Assembly: GCF_001657485.1 (NCBI RefSeq)
Contig: NZ_LXFU01000035.1
Coordinates: 124,001-188,000 of the forward strand
Direction: 5' to 3'
Source: Rhizobium sp. WYCCWR10014
GTDB lineage: Bacteria; Pseudomonadota; Alphaproteobacteria; Rhizobiales; Rhizobiaceae
DNA: 64,000 nucleotides
The position numbers were made by a program, and so were the translations under genes. Position 1 is the first letter of the stretch. The number at the start of each line of letters is the position of its first letter. The notes beneath the pieces were generated by a model. The model saw only the letters and a program-made list of their open reading frames with translations, was not told the origin of the DNA and ran no database searches. Positions 1 through 8,065 of the stretch are shown here, in pieces.

Positions 1-2
1 TG

Positions 3-1106
3 CTCATTCCGCAGAGTGCCGTTCTCGCCCGCATCGGCGGCGATGAATTTGCGATCGCCTTTCTCTCCGACAGCGAGAATGCCGCCGCCCTGCAGCTTGC
101 CGAGCAGATCCTCGATTTTCTTGTCGAGCCGCTGGAGATCGGTCGCCGTGTCGTGGTCGTCGGGGCAAGCATCGGTATCGCCATGTCGCCTTCCGGGGCG
201 ATCGGACGTGAGGAGCTGGTGCGCCGTTCCGACCTTGCCATGTACAAGGCGAAGGAGGCCGGCCGCGCGCGCATGACGCTCTACGATCCTTCGATGGACG
301 CCGATCGAGAGCAGCGCAATGCGCTGGAGCTCGATCTCCGGATCGCCATCGAAAGCGGCGACCTGACGCTCGCCTACCAGCCGCTGATCGATGCGGCGAC
401 GCGTGCGATGACCGGCGTCGAGGCGCTGGTGCGCTGGAACCGTCCGGGCCATGGTCCTGTTTCGCCCGAGCTGTTCATCCCAATCGCCGAGACCAGCGGC
501 CTCATCGAATCGCTCGGCCTGTTCGTGCTGCGCAAGGCCTGCGAGACAGCCAAGCAATGGCCGGAGCTCAACGTCTCGGTCAACGTCTCGCCCGGCCAGT
601 TCCGCAATCCCGCCTTTACGGACTATGTGCGCTACGTGCTGAAGCAGACGGAGATCGAGGCCGGCCGCATCACGCTCGAGATCACCGAAGGCTACATGAT
701 CCAGAATCCGCAGCGCACCCGCCAGTCGATCGAACGGTTGAAGGGGCTGGGGGTCAAGGTGGCGCTCGACGATTTCGGTTCCGGCTTCTCCTCGATCGGT
801 TATCTCAGGCAGTTCGGCTTCGACCGCATCAAGATCGACCGCTCGCTGGTCATGGGTGTCAACGACAAACGCCAGCGCGAGATGCTGCAGGCGACGGTGG
901 CGCTCGCCCGCTCGCTCGACATTCCGGTGACGGCCGAAGGCATCGAAACCGAGGAGCAGGCGATAGCCATGCGTCTTTTCGGCTGCGACTGCCTGCAGGG
1001 TTATTTGTTCGGAAAGCCGGTGACATCAGACCTTATCACCGAGATGCTCAACGAGCGACGTGCAGCGGGGCCGGAAGCTCGGCGCCGCATCCAGGCGGCA
1101 GGCTGA
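3..1106 (+). CDS. GGDEF/EAL domain protein, 3' part
   Basis: The open frame enters from the left edge, so the N-terminus is missing and the 367 residues seen are the C-terminal part. They begin inside a GGDEF domain: an intact GGDEF motif lies at visible residues 12-16. An EAL domain follows, with EALVRW at about residue 140, DDFGSG near base 770, KIDRSL and a late EGIETEEQ motif. The family makes (GGDEF) and hydrolyses (EAL) cyclic di-GMP. Both signature motifs look complete here, so the protein could be bifunctional or a phosphodiesterase with a regulatory GGDEF domain. Sensory domains, if any, lie outside the window. An internal ATG at base 153 opens a shorter frame but falls in the middle of the GGDEF domain, so it is not a start. 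The gene converges with trhO, 18 bases away. Confidence 0.93.
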   Translation, partial: LIPQSAVLARIGGDEFAIAFLSDSENAAALQLAEQILDFLVEPLEIGRRVVVVGASIGIAMSPSGAIGREELVRRSDLAMYKAKEAGRARMTLYDPSMDADREQRNALELDLRIAIESGDLTLAYQPLIDAATRAMTGVEALVRWNRPGHGPVSPELFIPIAETSGLIESLGLFVLRKACETAKQWPELNVSVNVSPGQFRNPAFTDYVRYVLKQTEIEAGRITLEITEGYMIQNPQRTRQSIERLKGLGVKVALDDFGSGFSSIGYLRQFGFDRIKIDRSLVMGVNDKRQREMLQATVALARSLDIPVTAEGIETEEQAIAMRLFGCDCLQGYLFGKPVTSDLITEMLNERRAAGPEARRRIQAAG

Positions 1107-1124
1107 TCCAATCAGAATCCTGGC

Positions 1125-2054
1125 TCAGCTGCCGATATGCCGCTGGCCGCGCTTCTTCGCCAGGGCGATTTGCTGCTGACGCTGACGGTAACGCAGCCGG
1201 TCTTCCTCCGTGCGCGTGTCGTGGCAGTGGCTGCAGGAAACGCCTTCCTCGTAAAGCGGCGACGTCATTTCTTCGGCAGTGATCGGGTTGCGGCAGGCGT
1301 GGCAGAGCCGGTGTTCGCCTTCCTTCAAACCGTGCTCGACGGACACGCGCTCGTCGAAGACGAAGCAGGCGCCATCCCAGAGGCTTTCTTCCTGCGGCAC
1401 TTCCTCCAGATATTTCAGGATGCCGCCCTTCAGATGATAGACCTCGTCGAAGCCCTCAGCCTTCATGAAGGCGGTGGCCTTCTCGCAGCGTATGCCGCCG
1501 GTGCAGTACATGGCGACCTTCGGCTTGTTGTGCAGACCGGGATTCTGACGCACCCATTCTGGAAACTCACGGAAGCTCTTGGTCTTCGGGTCGAGCGCGC
1601 CGCGGAAGGTTCCGATCGCCGTCTCGTAGTCGTTGCGGGTGTCGATGACGATGGTGTCGGGATCGGAAATCAGCGTGTTCCAGTCCTTGGCCTCCACATA
1701 GGTGCCGACCACCTTGTTGGGGTCGATATCTTCGACACCCATGGTGACGATTTCCTTTTTCAGCTTCACCTTCATGCGTAGGAAGGGCATTTTGGAGGCG
1801 CGGCTTTCCTTGTGCTCCAGGCCCCAAAATTCCGGCTGGGCGCGCAGGAAGGCAAGCACGGCGTGAACGCCGGCGTCCAGGCCCGCGATCGTGCCGTTGA
1901 TGCCTTCATGCGCCAGAAGCAGCGTTCCCTTGACGCCGTTCTCCTGGCAAAGCGTCTGCAACGGCGCCTGCAGGTCGGCAAAGCGCCGCACGGAAACGAA
2001 ATGGTAGAGTGCGGCCACGAGGAACGGGCTGGTGTGTGTCAGGCTGTCGGTCAT
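1125..2054 (-). CDS. trhO: tRNA uridine(34) hydroxylase TrhO (rhodanese family)
   Basis: A 309-residue protein of the YceA/TrhO family, which hydroxylates uridine 34 of certain tRNAs to 5-hydroxyuridine using oxygen. An N-terminal acylphosphatase-like region (residues 15-110, with AHEGINGT) precedes a rhodanese domain whose active-site loop CTGGIRC places the catalytic cysteine at about residue 184. The C-terminal extension carries two CxxC pairs (about C251/C254 and C274/C277) that may bind a metal. Length is normal for the family. The ATG at 2054 is the natural start because the conserved region begins about 12 residues in. The next gene upstream on the same strand starts its stop codon 61 bases away, so co-transcription with the CHAD/CYTH pair is possible but not shown. 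Confidence 0.92.
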   Translation of the reverse strand: MTDSLTHTSPFLVAALYHFVSVRRFADLQAPLQTLCQENGVKGTLLLAHEGINGTIAGLDAGVHAVLAFLRAQPEFWGLEHKESRASKMPFLRMKVKLKKEIVTMGVEDIDPNKVVGTYVEAKDWNTLISDPDTIVIDTRNDYETAIGTFRGALDPKTKSFREFPEWVRQNPGLHNKPKVAMYCTGGIRCEKATAFMKAEGFDEVYHLKGGILKYLEEVPQEESLWDGACFVFDERVSVEHGLKEGEHRLCHACRNPITAEEMTSPLYEEGVSCSHCHDTRTEEDRLRYRQRQQQIALAKKRGQRHIGS

Positions 2055-2115
2055 AGGCCGGAAATACAGAAAATCGGCGGGCCGCGCAATTGCCTTCGCC
2101 GATGGCGGCCTTCTC

Positions 2116-3024
2116 TCAGTTTCCAGCCATCAGCCAGAGAAGCTCGATGCGCTGGGCTTCCTCGTCGGCATCATCGGCGAAGACGGCTTCGGCTTTGACC
2201 AGCGCTTGCCGCCGGTCTTCCTGCTGGCGGAAGATGATGATGTCGAGCAGATGCGCCAGGTCGTCATTGCGGGTGAAGAGCTGCGGTTCGGCCTCGACCA
2301 GTTCGGAGAGCACGGTGAGATCGTGGATGTGGCCGAGATCCTCGACGAGTTCCTTTGCCGCATCGCGCTTGGCCTTCATCGCGCCCGGCCAGACGTCACG
2401 CAAAAGGGCATGGTAGAGCCGATAGTCGTAGGTGCGTTTGCGCAGATCGTGGAAATCGTCAGCCGATGCCTCGCCGTGGCAAGCCGCAAGCGCCGTCTTG
2501 GCCTTGCGCGCGGTGCGGCGCCAGCTTTTTGCCAGCATGCGTGCATTCTTGCGGTGGCCGCGATCAAAGGAGACTGCGTCCAAGGCGGCGATCGCCTCCT
2601 TCAGAAGGTCGGCGGTTTCCGCGAGCCGCTGTTCCAGGCCGCGTTCGGCTTCCGCCATCCAGTCACGGCGCCCTTCGAGAATGGTGACGATGCGGCCGAG
2701 CGCCTCGCTTTCCTCATTCCCGCGGGCTGCATGCTGCAGATATTGCGCGGTGCCGATGAGGGCTGCAGCGTCGCGGATCGCCGAAAGCGAGCGCGCGGCA
2801 TCGCGCAGCCTCGCATTTTCCTGGGCCTGAAAATCCGGCACCTCGCGGGCCACGAGGCGGTAGAGCGAGCGTAATCGCTTCAGGTTCTTTCGGAAAGAAT
2901 GGATCGCCTCATGCGCGCCGTCCGGGCGTTCCCCGAGGACAGTGATGGCGTGTTCCAGCTGCCTGGTCGCAGCGTTGCGGAACGCTTCGGTGAAATCGGC
3001 GTCAGGCCGAATGCGATAGGCCAT
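2116..3024 (-). CDS. CHAD domain protein
   Basis: A 302-residue, mostly helical, arginine- and histidine-rich protein. It fits the CHAD (conserved histidine alpha-helical) family, whose members bind inorganic polyphosphate and often sit beside CYTH enzymes. Basic/histidine segments typical of the family are visible: [20 protein letters not shown] near the N-terminus and [11 protein letters not shown] in the middle. I place the start at the ATG at 3024 (MAYRIRPD). An upstream in-frame codon at 3051 would add nine residues with no family character. The start lies inside the end of the CYTH gene (23-base overlap), so the two are very probably translated together. Many proteins fuse CYTH and CHAD; here they are split. 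Function in rhizobia is not established. Confidence 0.85.
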   Translation of the reverse strand: MAYRIRPDADFTEAFRNAATRQLEHAITVLGERPDGAHEAIHSFRKNLKRLRSLYRLVAREVPDFQAQENARLRDAARSLSAIRDAAALIGTAQYLQHAARGNEESEALGRIVTILEGRRDWMAEAERGLEQRLAETADLLKEAIAALDAVSFDRGHRKNARMLAKSWRRTARKAKTALAACHGEASADDFHDLRKRTYDYRLYHALLRDVWPGAMKAKRDAAKELVEDLGHIHDLTVLSELVEAEPQLFTRNDDLAHLLDIIIFRQQEDRRQALVKAEAVFADDADEEAQRIELLWLMAGN

Positions 3025-3490
3025 GCCTGTCGTGCCCGTATTCTGTGGCAAGGGCCTGGTTGGAATAACGGAAATCGCCGGTCACTTCGCGGCCAAGCCA
3101 GGTGGGCAGGGCCGGATCATCGGTTTCGGCCGTCATCTCCACCTCGGCAATCACCAGTCCGCGATGCTCGCCGGTAAAGACGTCGACTTCCCAGACGAAA
3201 CCTTCATGCGGAACGCGGTAGCGCGTCTTCTCGATGACGACGCCGATTGCGTTCTGCAACAGCTCCTCGGCATCGGCGATCGGGATGTCGTATTCGAATT
3301 CGTCGCGAGTGATGGTGCTGCGGCCGATCTTGATCGTCAGTTTCGCTTTCCTGTCGTCGAGAATGCGTACCCGCACGGAACGGTCGTCCATCGAGGCGAT
3401 GTAGCCCTGCCTGAGGACAGACTTCGTCTCGACGGCGGAACGCCATCCATCGCTGCGTACAAGAAACTTCCGCTCGATCTCTTTCGCCAT
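3002..3490 (-). CDS. CYTH domain protein (triphosphate tunnel metalloenzyme)
   Basis: A 162-residue CYTH protein. The N-terminal ExExK signature appears as EIERKFL (residues 4-10). It is followed by alternating charged strands (RQGYI, RVRILDD, KLTIKIG, RDEFEYDI) expected of the eight-stranded tunnel that binds triphosphates. Family members hydrolyse inorganic tripolyphosphate or act as adenylate cyclase (CyaB class) or thiamine triphosphatase; the short single-domain form with a CHAD neighbour favours a tripolyphosphatase role, which is inference. I chose the ATG at 3490 because the motif begins three residues later; the open frame reaches back to 3553 but that part is not family-like. It overlaps the CHAD gene by 23 bases and is divergent from eda. 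Confidence 0.87.
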   Translation of the reverse strand: MAKEIERKFLVRSDGWRSAVETKSVLRQGYIASMDDRSVRVRILDDRKAKLTIKIGRSTITRDEFEYDIPIADAEELLQNAIGVVIEKTRYRVPHEGFVWEVDVFTGEHRGLVIAEVEMTAETDDPALPTWLGREVTGDFRYSNQALATEYGHDRHGLSHSA

Positions 3491-3644
3491 ACCGGTGAAC
3501 CTTATGTGACGATTGCGGCACGGTAGCCCAATTCCCACGCATTTCCTACCCATCTTGTCATATGGTCTGGTTTTATCTCGACAAGGTTTCGTGGGGGCGT
3601 TATTCGGGATCCGAATTCAATCGTTTCAAGGAAGTCGCGAGACC

Positions 3645-4283
3645 ATGGGCGAGAAAACAGAGAAGCTCCTTTCCATCCTGAAGCTCCAGCCGGTCGTTCC
3701 GGTTTTGATCGTCGACGACGCCAAGTCGGCGGTGCCGCTGGCGCGGGCGCTCGTCGCGGGCGGACTGAAGGCGATCGAGATCACCATGCGCACGCCGGCA
3801 GCCCTCGAGGCCGTGCGCGCCGTCGCCGCCGAGGTCGAGGGCGCCGAAGTCGGCGCCGGCACGATCCTCAATGTCGCCCATTGGGAAGCCGCCGTCGCGG
3901 CCGGTTCGAAGTTCATCGTCAGCCCCGGCACGACGCAGGAACTGCTCGATGCCGCCGCCGATTCCGACGTGCCGCTGCTTCCGGGGGCTGCGACCGCCAG
4001 CGAAGTCATGGCGCTGCGGGAAGAAGGCTACCAGGTGCTGAAATTTTTCCCGGCCGAGCAGGCCGGTGGCGCCGCCTATCTCAAGGCGCTGTCCTCGCCG
4101 CTTGCCGGCACGTTGTTCTGCCCGACCGGCGGCATTTCGCTGAAGAACGCCCATGATTATCTCTCGCTGCCGAACGTCATTTGCGTCGGCGGCTCGTGGG
4201 TGGCGCCGAAGGAACTTGTCGCGGCCGGCGACTGGGCCGGCATTACCAAGCTCGCGGCAGAGGCGGCCGCATTGAAGGCCTGA
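3645..4283 (+). CDS. eda: 2-dehydro-3-deoxy-phosphogluconate (KDPG) aldolase
   Basis: A 212-residue class I aldolase. It cleaves KDPG to pyruvate and glyceraldehyde 3-phosphate in the Entner-Doudoroff pathway, the main sugar route in rhizobia. The catalytic residues fall at the same numbers as in the E. coli enzyme: E45 and R49 in EITMRT and the Schiff-base lysine K133 in VLKFFPAE. The phosphate loop GAGTI and the SPGTT and CPTGG motifs are also present. The ATG at 3645 has an AAGGAAG ribosome site about 12 bases upstream; the frame stays open back to 3513 but those residues are not family-like. The gene stands alone, divergent from CYTH/CHAD, without the edd/zwf genes that often accompany it elsewhere. 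Confidence 0.95.
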   Translation: MGEKTEKLLSILKLQPVVPVLIVDDAKSAVPLARALVAGGLKAIEITMRTPAALEAVRAVAAEVEGAEVGAGTILNVAHWEAAVAAGSKFIVSPGTTQELLDAAADSDVPLLPGAATASEVMALREEGYQVLKFFPAEQAGGAAYLKALSSPLAGTLFCPTGGISLKNAHDYLSLPNVICVGGSWVAPKELVAAGDWAGITKLAAEAAALKA

Positions 4284-4392
4284 GTTTCGGGCAGGGCGGG
4301 TGAGCCTGACGGCCCAATCCCGCTTTCCATATTTGTATTTCAGCCGTCCCAAACCTATGTTCCCTCGAGCTTCAACAGGGAGATGACGAGGA

Positions 4393-5112
4393 ATGTTCGA
4401 CGCGAAGAAGCTTCTCGACCAGTTTTTGGGTTCGCAGGTGCCGGGTCTCGGCGGTTCGGTCCGCGAGAGGGCGGGCGATGCCGTGCAGACGGCCAAGAAC
4501 AATCCGATGAAGACCGGCGCGATTGCCGCCGTGCTGCTCGGCACCAAGACCGGTCGTGGTATTGCCGGCAATGCACTGGCGATCGGCGGTCTTGCCGCGA
4601 TTGCCGGCCTCGGCTACCAGGCCTACAAGAATTATCAGGCCGGGCAGGCGCCCGCTGCCCCTTCCGATGCACCGTCTGCCAATAATCCGGTACTTCTTCC
4701 GCCGCCCGTCGAATCCGGTTTCGGGCCAGCGTCGCCCGCCGGCAGCAATGAATTCGTGCTGGTGCTGATCCGCGCGATGATCGCCGCCGCCAAGGCCGAC
4801 GGTCATATCGACGATGCCGAACGCGCCCTCATCATGGACAAGGTCAAGGCCGCCGACGTCAGCGGCGAGGCTGCGGCCTTCATCGAGCATGAACTCGCTT
4901 CGCCGACGGATATCGATGCGATCGTTGCCGCCGCGACGACGGAAGAACAGCGCGTCGAGCTTTACACCGCCTCGCGGCTCACCATCGAGCCGGATTCGCG
5001 CGCCGAGCGCGGTTATCTCGATCTGCTTGCCGGCCGCCTCGGCCTTGCCGACCAGCTGGTCGACCATATCGAGGCGACGGTGTCCTCCGCCAAGGTGACC
5101 TTGTCACAGTGA
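4393..5112 (+). CDS. DUF533 / TerB-like inner-membrane protein
   Basis: A 239-residue protein of the DUF533 (E. coli YebE-like) family. The N-terminus holds a short amphipathic start (MFDAKKLLDQFLG), then a glycine/alanine-rich hydrophobic stretch around residues 40-75 that is likely membrane-associated, and a proline/alanine linker. From about residue 115 comes a helical TerB-like domain with the acidic signature AKADGHIDDAER and a second acidic region before TIEPDSRAERGYLDLLA. Family function is unknown; TerB-like domains are linked to metal and envelope stress. A GAGGA sequence precedes the ATG closely. A repeat and hairpin lie immediately downstream. Confidence 0.85.
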   Translation: MFDAKKLLDQFLGSQVPGLGGSVRERAGDAVQTAKNNPMKTGAIAAVLLGTKTGRGIAGNALAIGGLAAIAGLGYQAYKNYQAGQAPAAPSDAPSANNPVLLPPPVESGFGPASPAGSNEFVLVLIRAMIAAAKADGHIDDAERALIMDKVKAADVSGEAAAFIEHELASPTDIDAIVAAATTEEQRVELYTASRLTIEPDSRAERGYLDLLAGRLGLADQLVDHIEATVSSAKVTLSQ

Positions 5113-5124
5113 CATCTAAGGCAC

Positions 5125-5203
5125 GTCGCGCAAAAGTGTGCAGCGGTTTTGCGACAACGACATGCGTTGAAATAAGGGCCTAAAGCGCGACGCGCTTTAG
5201 GCC
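5125..5203. repeat. intergenic palindromic repeat with two hairpins
   Basis: Two inverted repeats lie back to back after the DUF533 gene. The first pairs 5129-5135 with 5147-5153 around an 11-base loop. The second is a nearly perfect palindrome, 5177-5189 against 5191-5203, centred on a single A. From memory the wording of the first unit matches a module of dispersed rhizobial intergenic repeats, but no other full copy is in this window. The second hairpin may also end transcription, although it has no T-run. Confidence 0.6.
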
Positions 5204-5257
5204 GGTTGCCTTTGTCGGGCGGCTGGCCTATCCACTCTTCCGAAAAGGGGAGTGAGC

Positions 5258-5953
5258 ATGCGCGATCTTGCAAATTTCAAGGGCTGCCCGGCGCCGAAGC
5301 CGGTCACGCTGAAGGGCCGTTTCGTCACTGTCGAGCCCTATCGGCGCGCGGAACATCTCGAGGCGCTGTGGGACGGGCTCGGCGGCATGGGCATCAACCC
5401 GCTGCTTCTCTATTTCGCGCAGGACGATTTCTCCGGTATCGACGATTTCGCCAGCTGGCTGGAAACCGTCAATACCAAGTCCGGTTGGCTCACCCATATC
5501 TTCCGCGACAACGCCACCGGCAAGATCGTGGGCATGGCGAATTACATGCGCGCCGACCCGGCAAACGGCGTCGTTGAGATCGGCGGGGTCGCGCACGGGG
5601 GCGAGATGAAGCGGTCGCCGCTTTCGACCGAGGCGCATTATCTGATGGCCAAGCACGTCTTCGAGGATCTCGGCTACCGCCGCTACGAATGGAAATGCGA
5701 CAATAAGAACGAAGCGAGCAAGACGACGGCCGCCCGTTACGGCTTCAGCTTCGAAGGGGTTTTCCGGCAGCACATGATCTCCAAGCATCGCAACCGCGAT
5801 ACCGCCTGGTTCTCGATGATCGACGCTGAATGGCCGATGATCAACGATGCCTTCGAAGCCTGGCTTTCGCCGGGGAATTTTGACGCCGAGGGCAACCAGG
5901 TTCGCCGCCTGCAGGATATCCGCGCCGATCTTGAAAAGGAAAGGCTCGCATGA
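5258..5953 (+). CDS. GNAT family N-acetyltransferase (RimJ/RimL-like)
   Basis: A 231-residue acetyltransferase of the RimJ/RimL type, which transfers acetyl from acetyl-CoA to an amine. The N-terminal strand VTLKGRFVTVEPY, the central GKIVGMANYMR and the late pattern YRRYEWKCDNKNEAS followed by AARYGFSFEGVFRQH are typical of this subgroup, where the last motif packs against CoA. The substrate cannot be read from sequence. The ATG at 5258 has AAGGGG seven bases upstream; a GTG at 5252 lies almost on top of that site and is less likely. The stop overlaps the start of the next small gene by four bases (ATGA), indicating coupled translation. Confidence 0.88.
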   Translation: MRDLANFKGCPAPKPVTLKGRFVTVEPYRRAEHLEALWDGLGGMGINPLLLYFAQDDFSGIDDFASWLETVNTKSGWLTHIFRDNATGKIVGMANYMRADPANGVVEIGGVAHGGEMKRSPLSTEAHYLMAKHVFEDLGYRRYEWKCDNKNEASKTTAARYGFSFEGVFRQHMISKHRNRDTAWFSMIDAEWPMINDAFEAWLSPGNFDAEGNQVRRLQDIRADLEKERLA

Positions 5954-6156
5954 ACCCGGAGAGCCGCTCGCAGGCAATCGCCGCCGCCATCATCCTGCTC
6001 GGCGCCGCCCTCGTTATCTATTTCCTGCCGACTATCGTGCTGTGGATCGGCAATTTCTCGCCGACGCTGGCGATCGTCGTCGGCGTCTGCCTGATCATGG
6101 CGTTTTTCGCAGTTTTCTGGCTGCGGGCGCGTTACCAGCGCGGCCGGGGAAAGTAA
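5950..6156 (+). CDS. small two-helix membrane protein
   Basis: A 68-residue protein made almost entirely of two hydrophobic segments (about residues 9-31 and 38-58) with a basic tail RARYQRGRGK. The ATGA overlap with the acetyltransferase and the long hydrophobic pattern support a real gene. I recognise no family. Two transmembrane helices with the basic C-terminus in the cytoplasm are the likely topology. It ends two bases before the convergent NicO gene. Confidence 0.72.
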   Translation: MNPESRSQAIAAAIILLGAALVIYFLPTIVLWIGNFSPTLAIVVGVCLIMAFFAVFWLRARYQRGRGK

Positions 6157-6158
6157 TT

Positions 6159-7235
6159 TTATCCCTGCAGCGAGGCTCCGAGCAGAAGGGCGCCCATCAG
6201 GATGACAAGCACGGCGCCGAGGATTTCAATGGCATTCCCGACCCAGATCGAGGCGGTCGAGCCGCGTCCGGAGAGGCGGACGGCCGCACTCTTGGCAGTG
6301 ACGGCAAGTGTGGCAAGCAGGGAAACGGTGATCGCCGTGCCGAGCGACATGGCGGCGACCGAAAGCACGCCGCCGAGATAGAGCCCGTTGAGCAGCGAGA
6401 AGGTCATGACCAGCAATGCGCCGGAGCAGGGGCGCAGACCGACGGCCACGATCGCCGACCAGGCCTCGCGGGCACTGAACCTGTCGCCGGCGAGCAGGGC
6501 CGGATCAGGCACATGGGCATTGCCGCAGGTCTCGCAGACCATGCCGGGAACGAAGGTGTGGCCGGCCTCCACAGCCTGGGCCTTGCCGTTGAAGGCATAG
6601 GCCTGGCGTTCGGCCGCATTGTCCTTCCAGTCGAGCATCATGCTGACCGGACCGGCAGGCGTCGCCATCAGCCGGCGGCGCGGCATATTGCCCGCCATCG
6701 AGCGCAGTTTGCGAAACAGCAGCCAGCCGCCGAAGAGCATGACCATGACGAAGCTGGCGATCTCCATCGCGTGGGTCGCTGCCGTCAGCGTGATGCCGGT
6801 GCCACGCAGCACCAGCCAGCCGCCGCCGACCAGCGCCACCGCCATCACGCCCTGGACGAAGGCCGAAATGAAGGAAATCACCACGCCGCGCTTCAGCTCG
6901 ACCTCGTTGGCGATCATGTAGGAAGAGATGACCGCCTTGCCGTGGCCCGGGCCGGCGGCATGGAAGACGCCATAGGCGAAGGAGAGGCCGATCAACGATG
7001 CCAGCTGCCAGGGGTCTTGGCGCATCGCCTTCAAGGCACCGGTCAGCGCCCGGTAGAAGGCTTGCTGCTCGTAATTGACGTAGAGAAATAGTGGCGCAAA
7101 CGGCCCGCCAGTCGGCTGGAAGCTCGGCTCCGCCGTGCCGATGCCAAGCGGCGATTGCGCATGAGCGAGGCTTGCAGCCGTCACCAGCGCAAGGGTCGCA
7201 GCGGAAAATATGAGAGGCAGGCGTTTCGTCAGCAT
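6159..7235 (-). CDS. NicO/RcnA-type nickel/cobalt efflux permease
   Basis: A 358-residue polytopic membrane protein. Both hallmark segments of the NicO family are present: FHAAGPGHGK at about residues 91-100 and GLRPCSGALLVMTF at about 266-279, within six or so hydrophobic helices. An N-terminal signal-like helix ends near AHAQ. The loop between the two halves is rich in possible metal ligands (H226, C234, C237, H241, including a CxxC pair). The family exports nickel or cobalt, and some members take part in import, so the direction is inferred. The ATG at 7235 overlaps the end of the DUF1007 gene by seven bases. The frame stays open far upstream, but that part is antisense noise of the DUF1007 gene. 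Confidence 0.9.
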   Translation of the reverse strand: MLTKRLPLIFSAATLALVTAASLAHAQSPLGIGTAEPSFQPTGGPFAPLFLYVNYEQQAFYRALTGALKAMRQDPWQLASLIGLSFAYGVFHAAGPGHGKAVISSYMIANEVELKRGVVISFISAFVQGVMAVALVGGGWLVLRGTGITLTAATHAMEIASFVMVMLFGGWLLFRKLRSMAGNMPRRRLMATPAGPVSMMLDWKDNAAERQAYAFNGKAQAVEAGHTFVPGMVCETCGNAHVPDPALLAGDRFSAREAWSAIVAVGLRPCSGALLVMTFSLLNGLYLGGVLSVAAMSLGTAITVSLLATLAVTAKSAAVRLSGRGSTASIWVGNAIEILGAVLVILMGALLLGASLQG

Positions 7236-7870
7236 GTGACCTCCAGCCGGGTGGCGAAGAGTTTGGACATGTTGGTGCCGGTGGGATCGTTGAAGAAGGC
7301 GTCCGTCAGCGACTGCTTGTTTTGCGAGATTACCTCGTCGGCATCCGGCCGCACCACCTGATGTTTGCAGGCCTTGAAGCCGTCTCCGACGATCGCAAGC
7401 TCGTTGTCTGTGGGAAAATCGATCGAGGTGTAGAGCGTCGGGTCGTAGACGCCGAAGGTGAGCCTGCCCTTCAGCGGCATCTTCTCCACCGGCTTCACCG
7501 CGAAGAACATCAGCAGCTGGCCATCCTTGTAGTCGACATGGATGATGTCGGGCTTCTGGACGGTGATGTTCTTCCCGTTGATCGTCAGGTTCATGTAGTA
7601 GTCGTAATCGGCAAGAGACTTCTTGACCGTGTTGCCGACCTCGGTCAGCTCGTTCGGCTCCAGCTTCAGGTCGGTGTTCTTGTCGAAATCCATGACCACA
7701 GAGGACGAAAAGACCTCGTCGAAGCGCCAGACATTGCGCAGTTCCTCGACGCTGCCGTCCTTGCCGGCCACGACTTCGAGGCGCGCTTCCACGAAGATGT
7801 GTGGATGGGCAAAGGCGGCCGCCGGCGCCAGCGAAAGAAGCGCGGCGATCAGTATCGTTGAATGTCTCAT
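7229..7870 (-). CDS. DUF1007 periplasmic protein, partner of NicO permease
   Basis: A 213-residue exported protein. A clear signal peptide (MRHSTILIAALLSLAPAAAF) is followed directly by AHPHIFVEARLEV, the conserved start of the DUF1007 family, so the mature protein begins with a histidine motif. DUF1007 genes commonly sit beside, or are fused to, NicO-type permeases, and the seven-base overlap here fits. The likely job is to hold or deliver metal in the periplasm, though this has not been demonstrated for the family to my knowledge. It is the first gene of the two-gene unit. Confidence 0.87.
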   Translation of the reverse strand: MRHSTILIAALLSLAPAAAFAHPHIFVEARLEVVAGKDGSVEELRNVWRFDEVFSSSVVMDFDKNTDLKLEPNELTEVGNTVKKSLADYDYYMNLTINGKNITVQKPDIIHVDYKDGQLLMFFAVKPVEKMPLKGRLTFGVYDPTLYTSIDFPTDNELAIVGDGFKACKHQVVRPDADEVISQNKQSLTDAFFNDPTGTNMSKLFATRLEVTC

Positions 7871-7961
7871 CTATCCCGCTGCCCTGTTCGCTGCCCCTGA
7901 CTTCTTGCCAGAAATTGGGACGGAATTGGGACCGGCCCCGCATCGGCGAGGCCAGGCGCCA

Positions 7962-8028
7962 CTGCATAATTCCTTAAATCGGAATCGATTTAAGGAATTA
8001 TGCAGTAGTTCAAAGGGCGCTGTAGAGC
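7962..8028. repeat. palindromic repeat, composite rhizobial type
   Basis: A perfect 20-base inverted repeat (7962-7981 against 7986-8005, loop GAAT) is followed at 8009-8028 by TTCAAAGGGCGCTGTAGAGC. That tail resembles the start of the hairpin repeat seen complete at 33453, 35164 and 29734. It looks like a mosaic element with its second unit truncated. It lies between the convergent-side ends of the DUF1007 promoter and the LysR gene end. Confidence 0.75.
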
Positions 8029-8065
8029 GGGGCGGAATGTCGCATCAGCCCGCAAGGGCGCCGGC

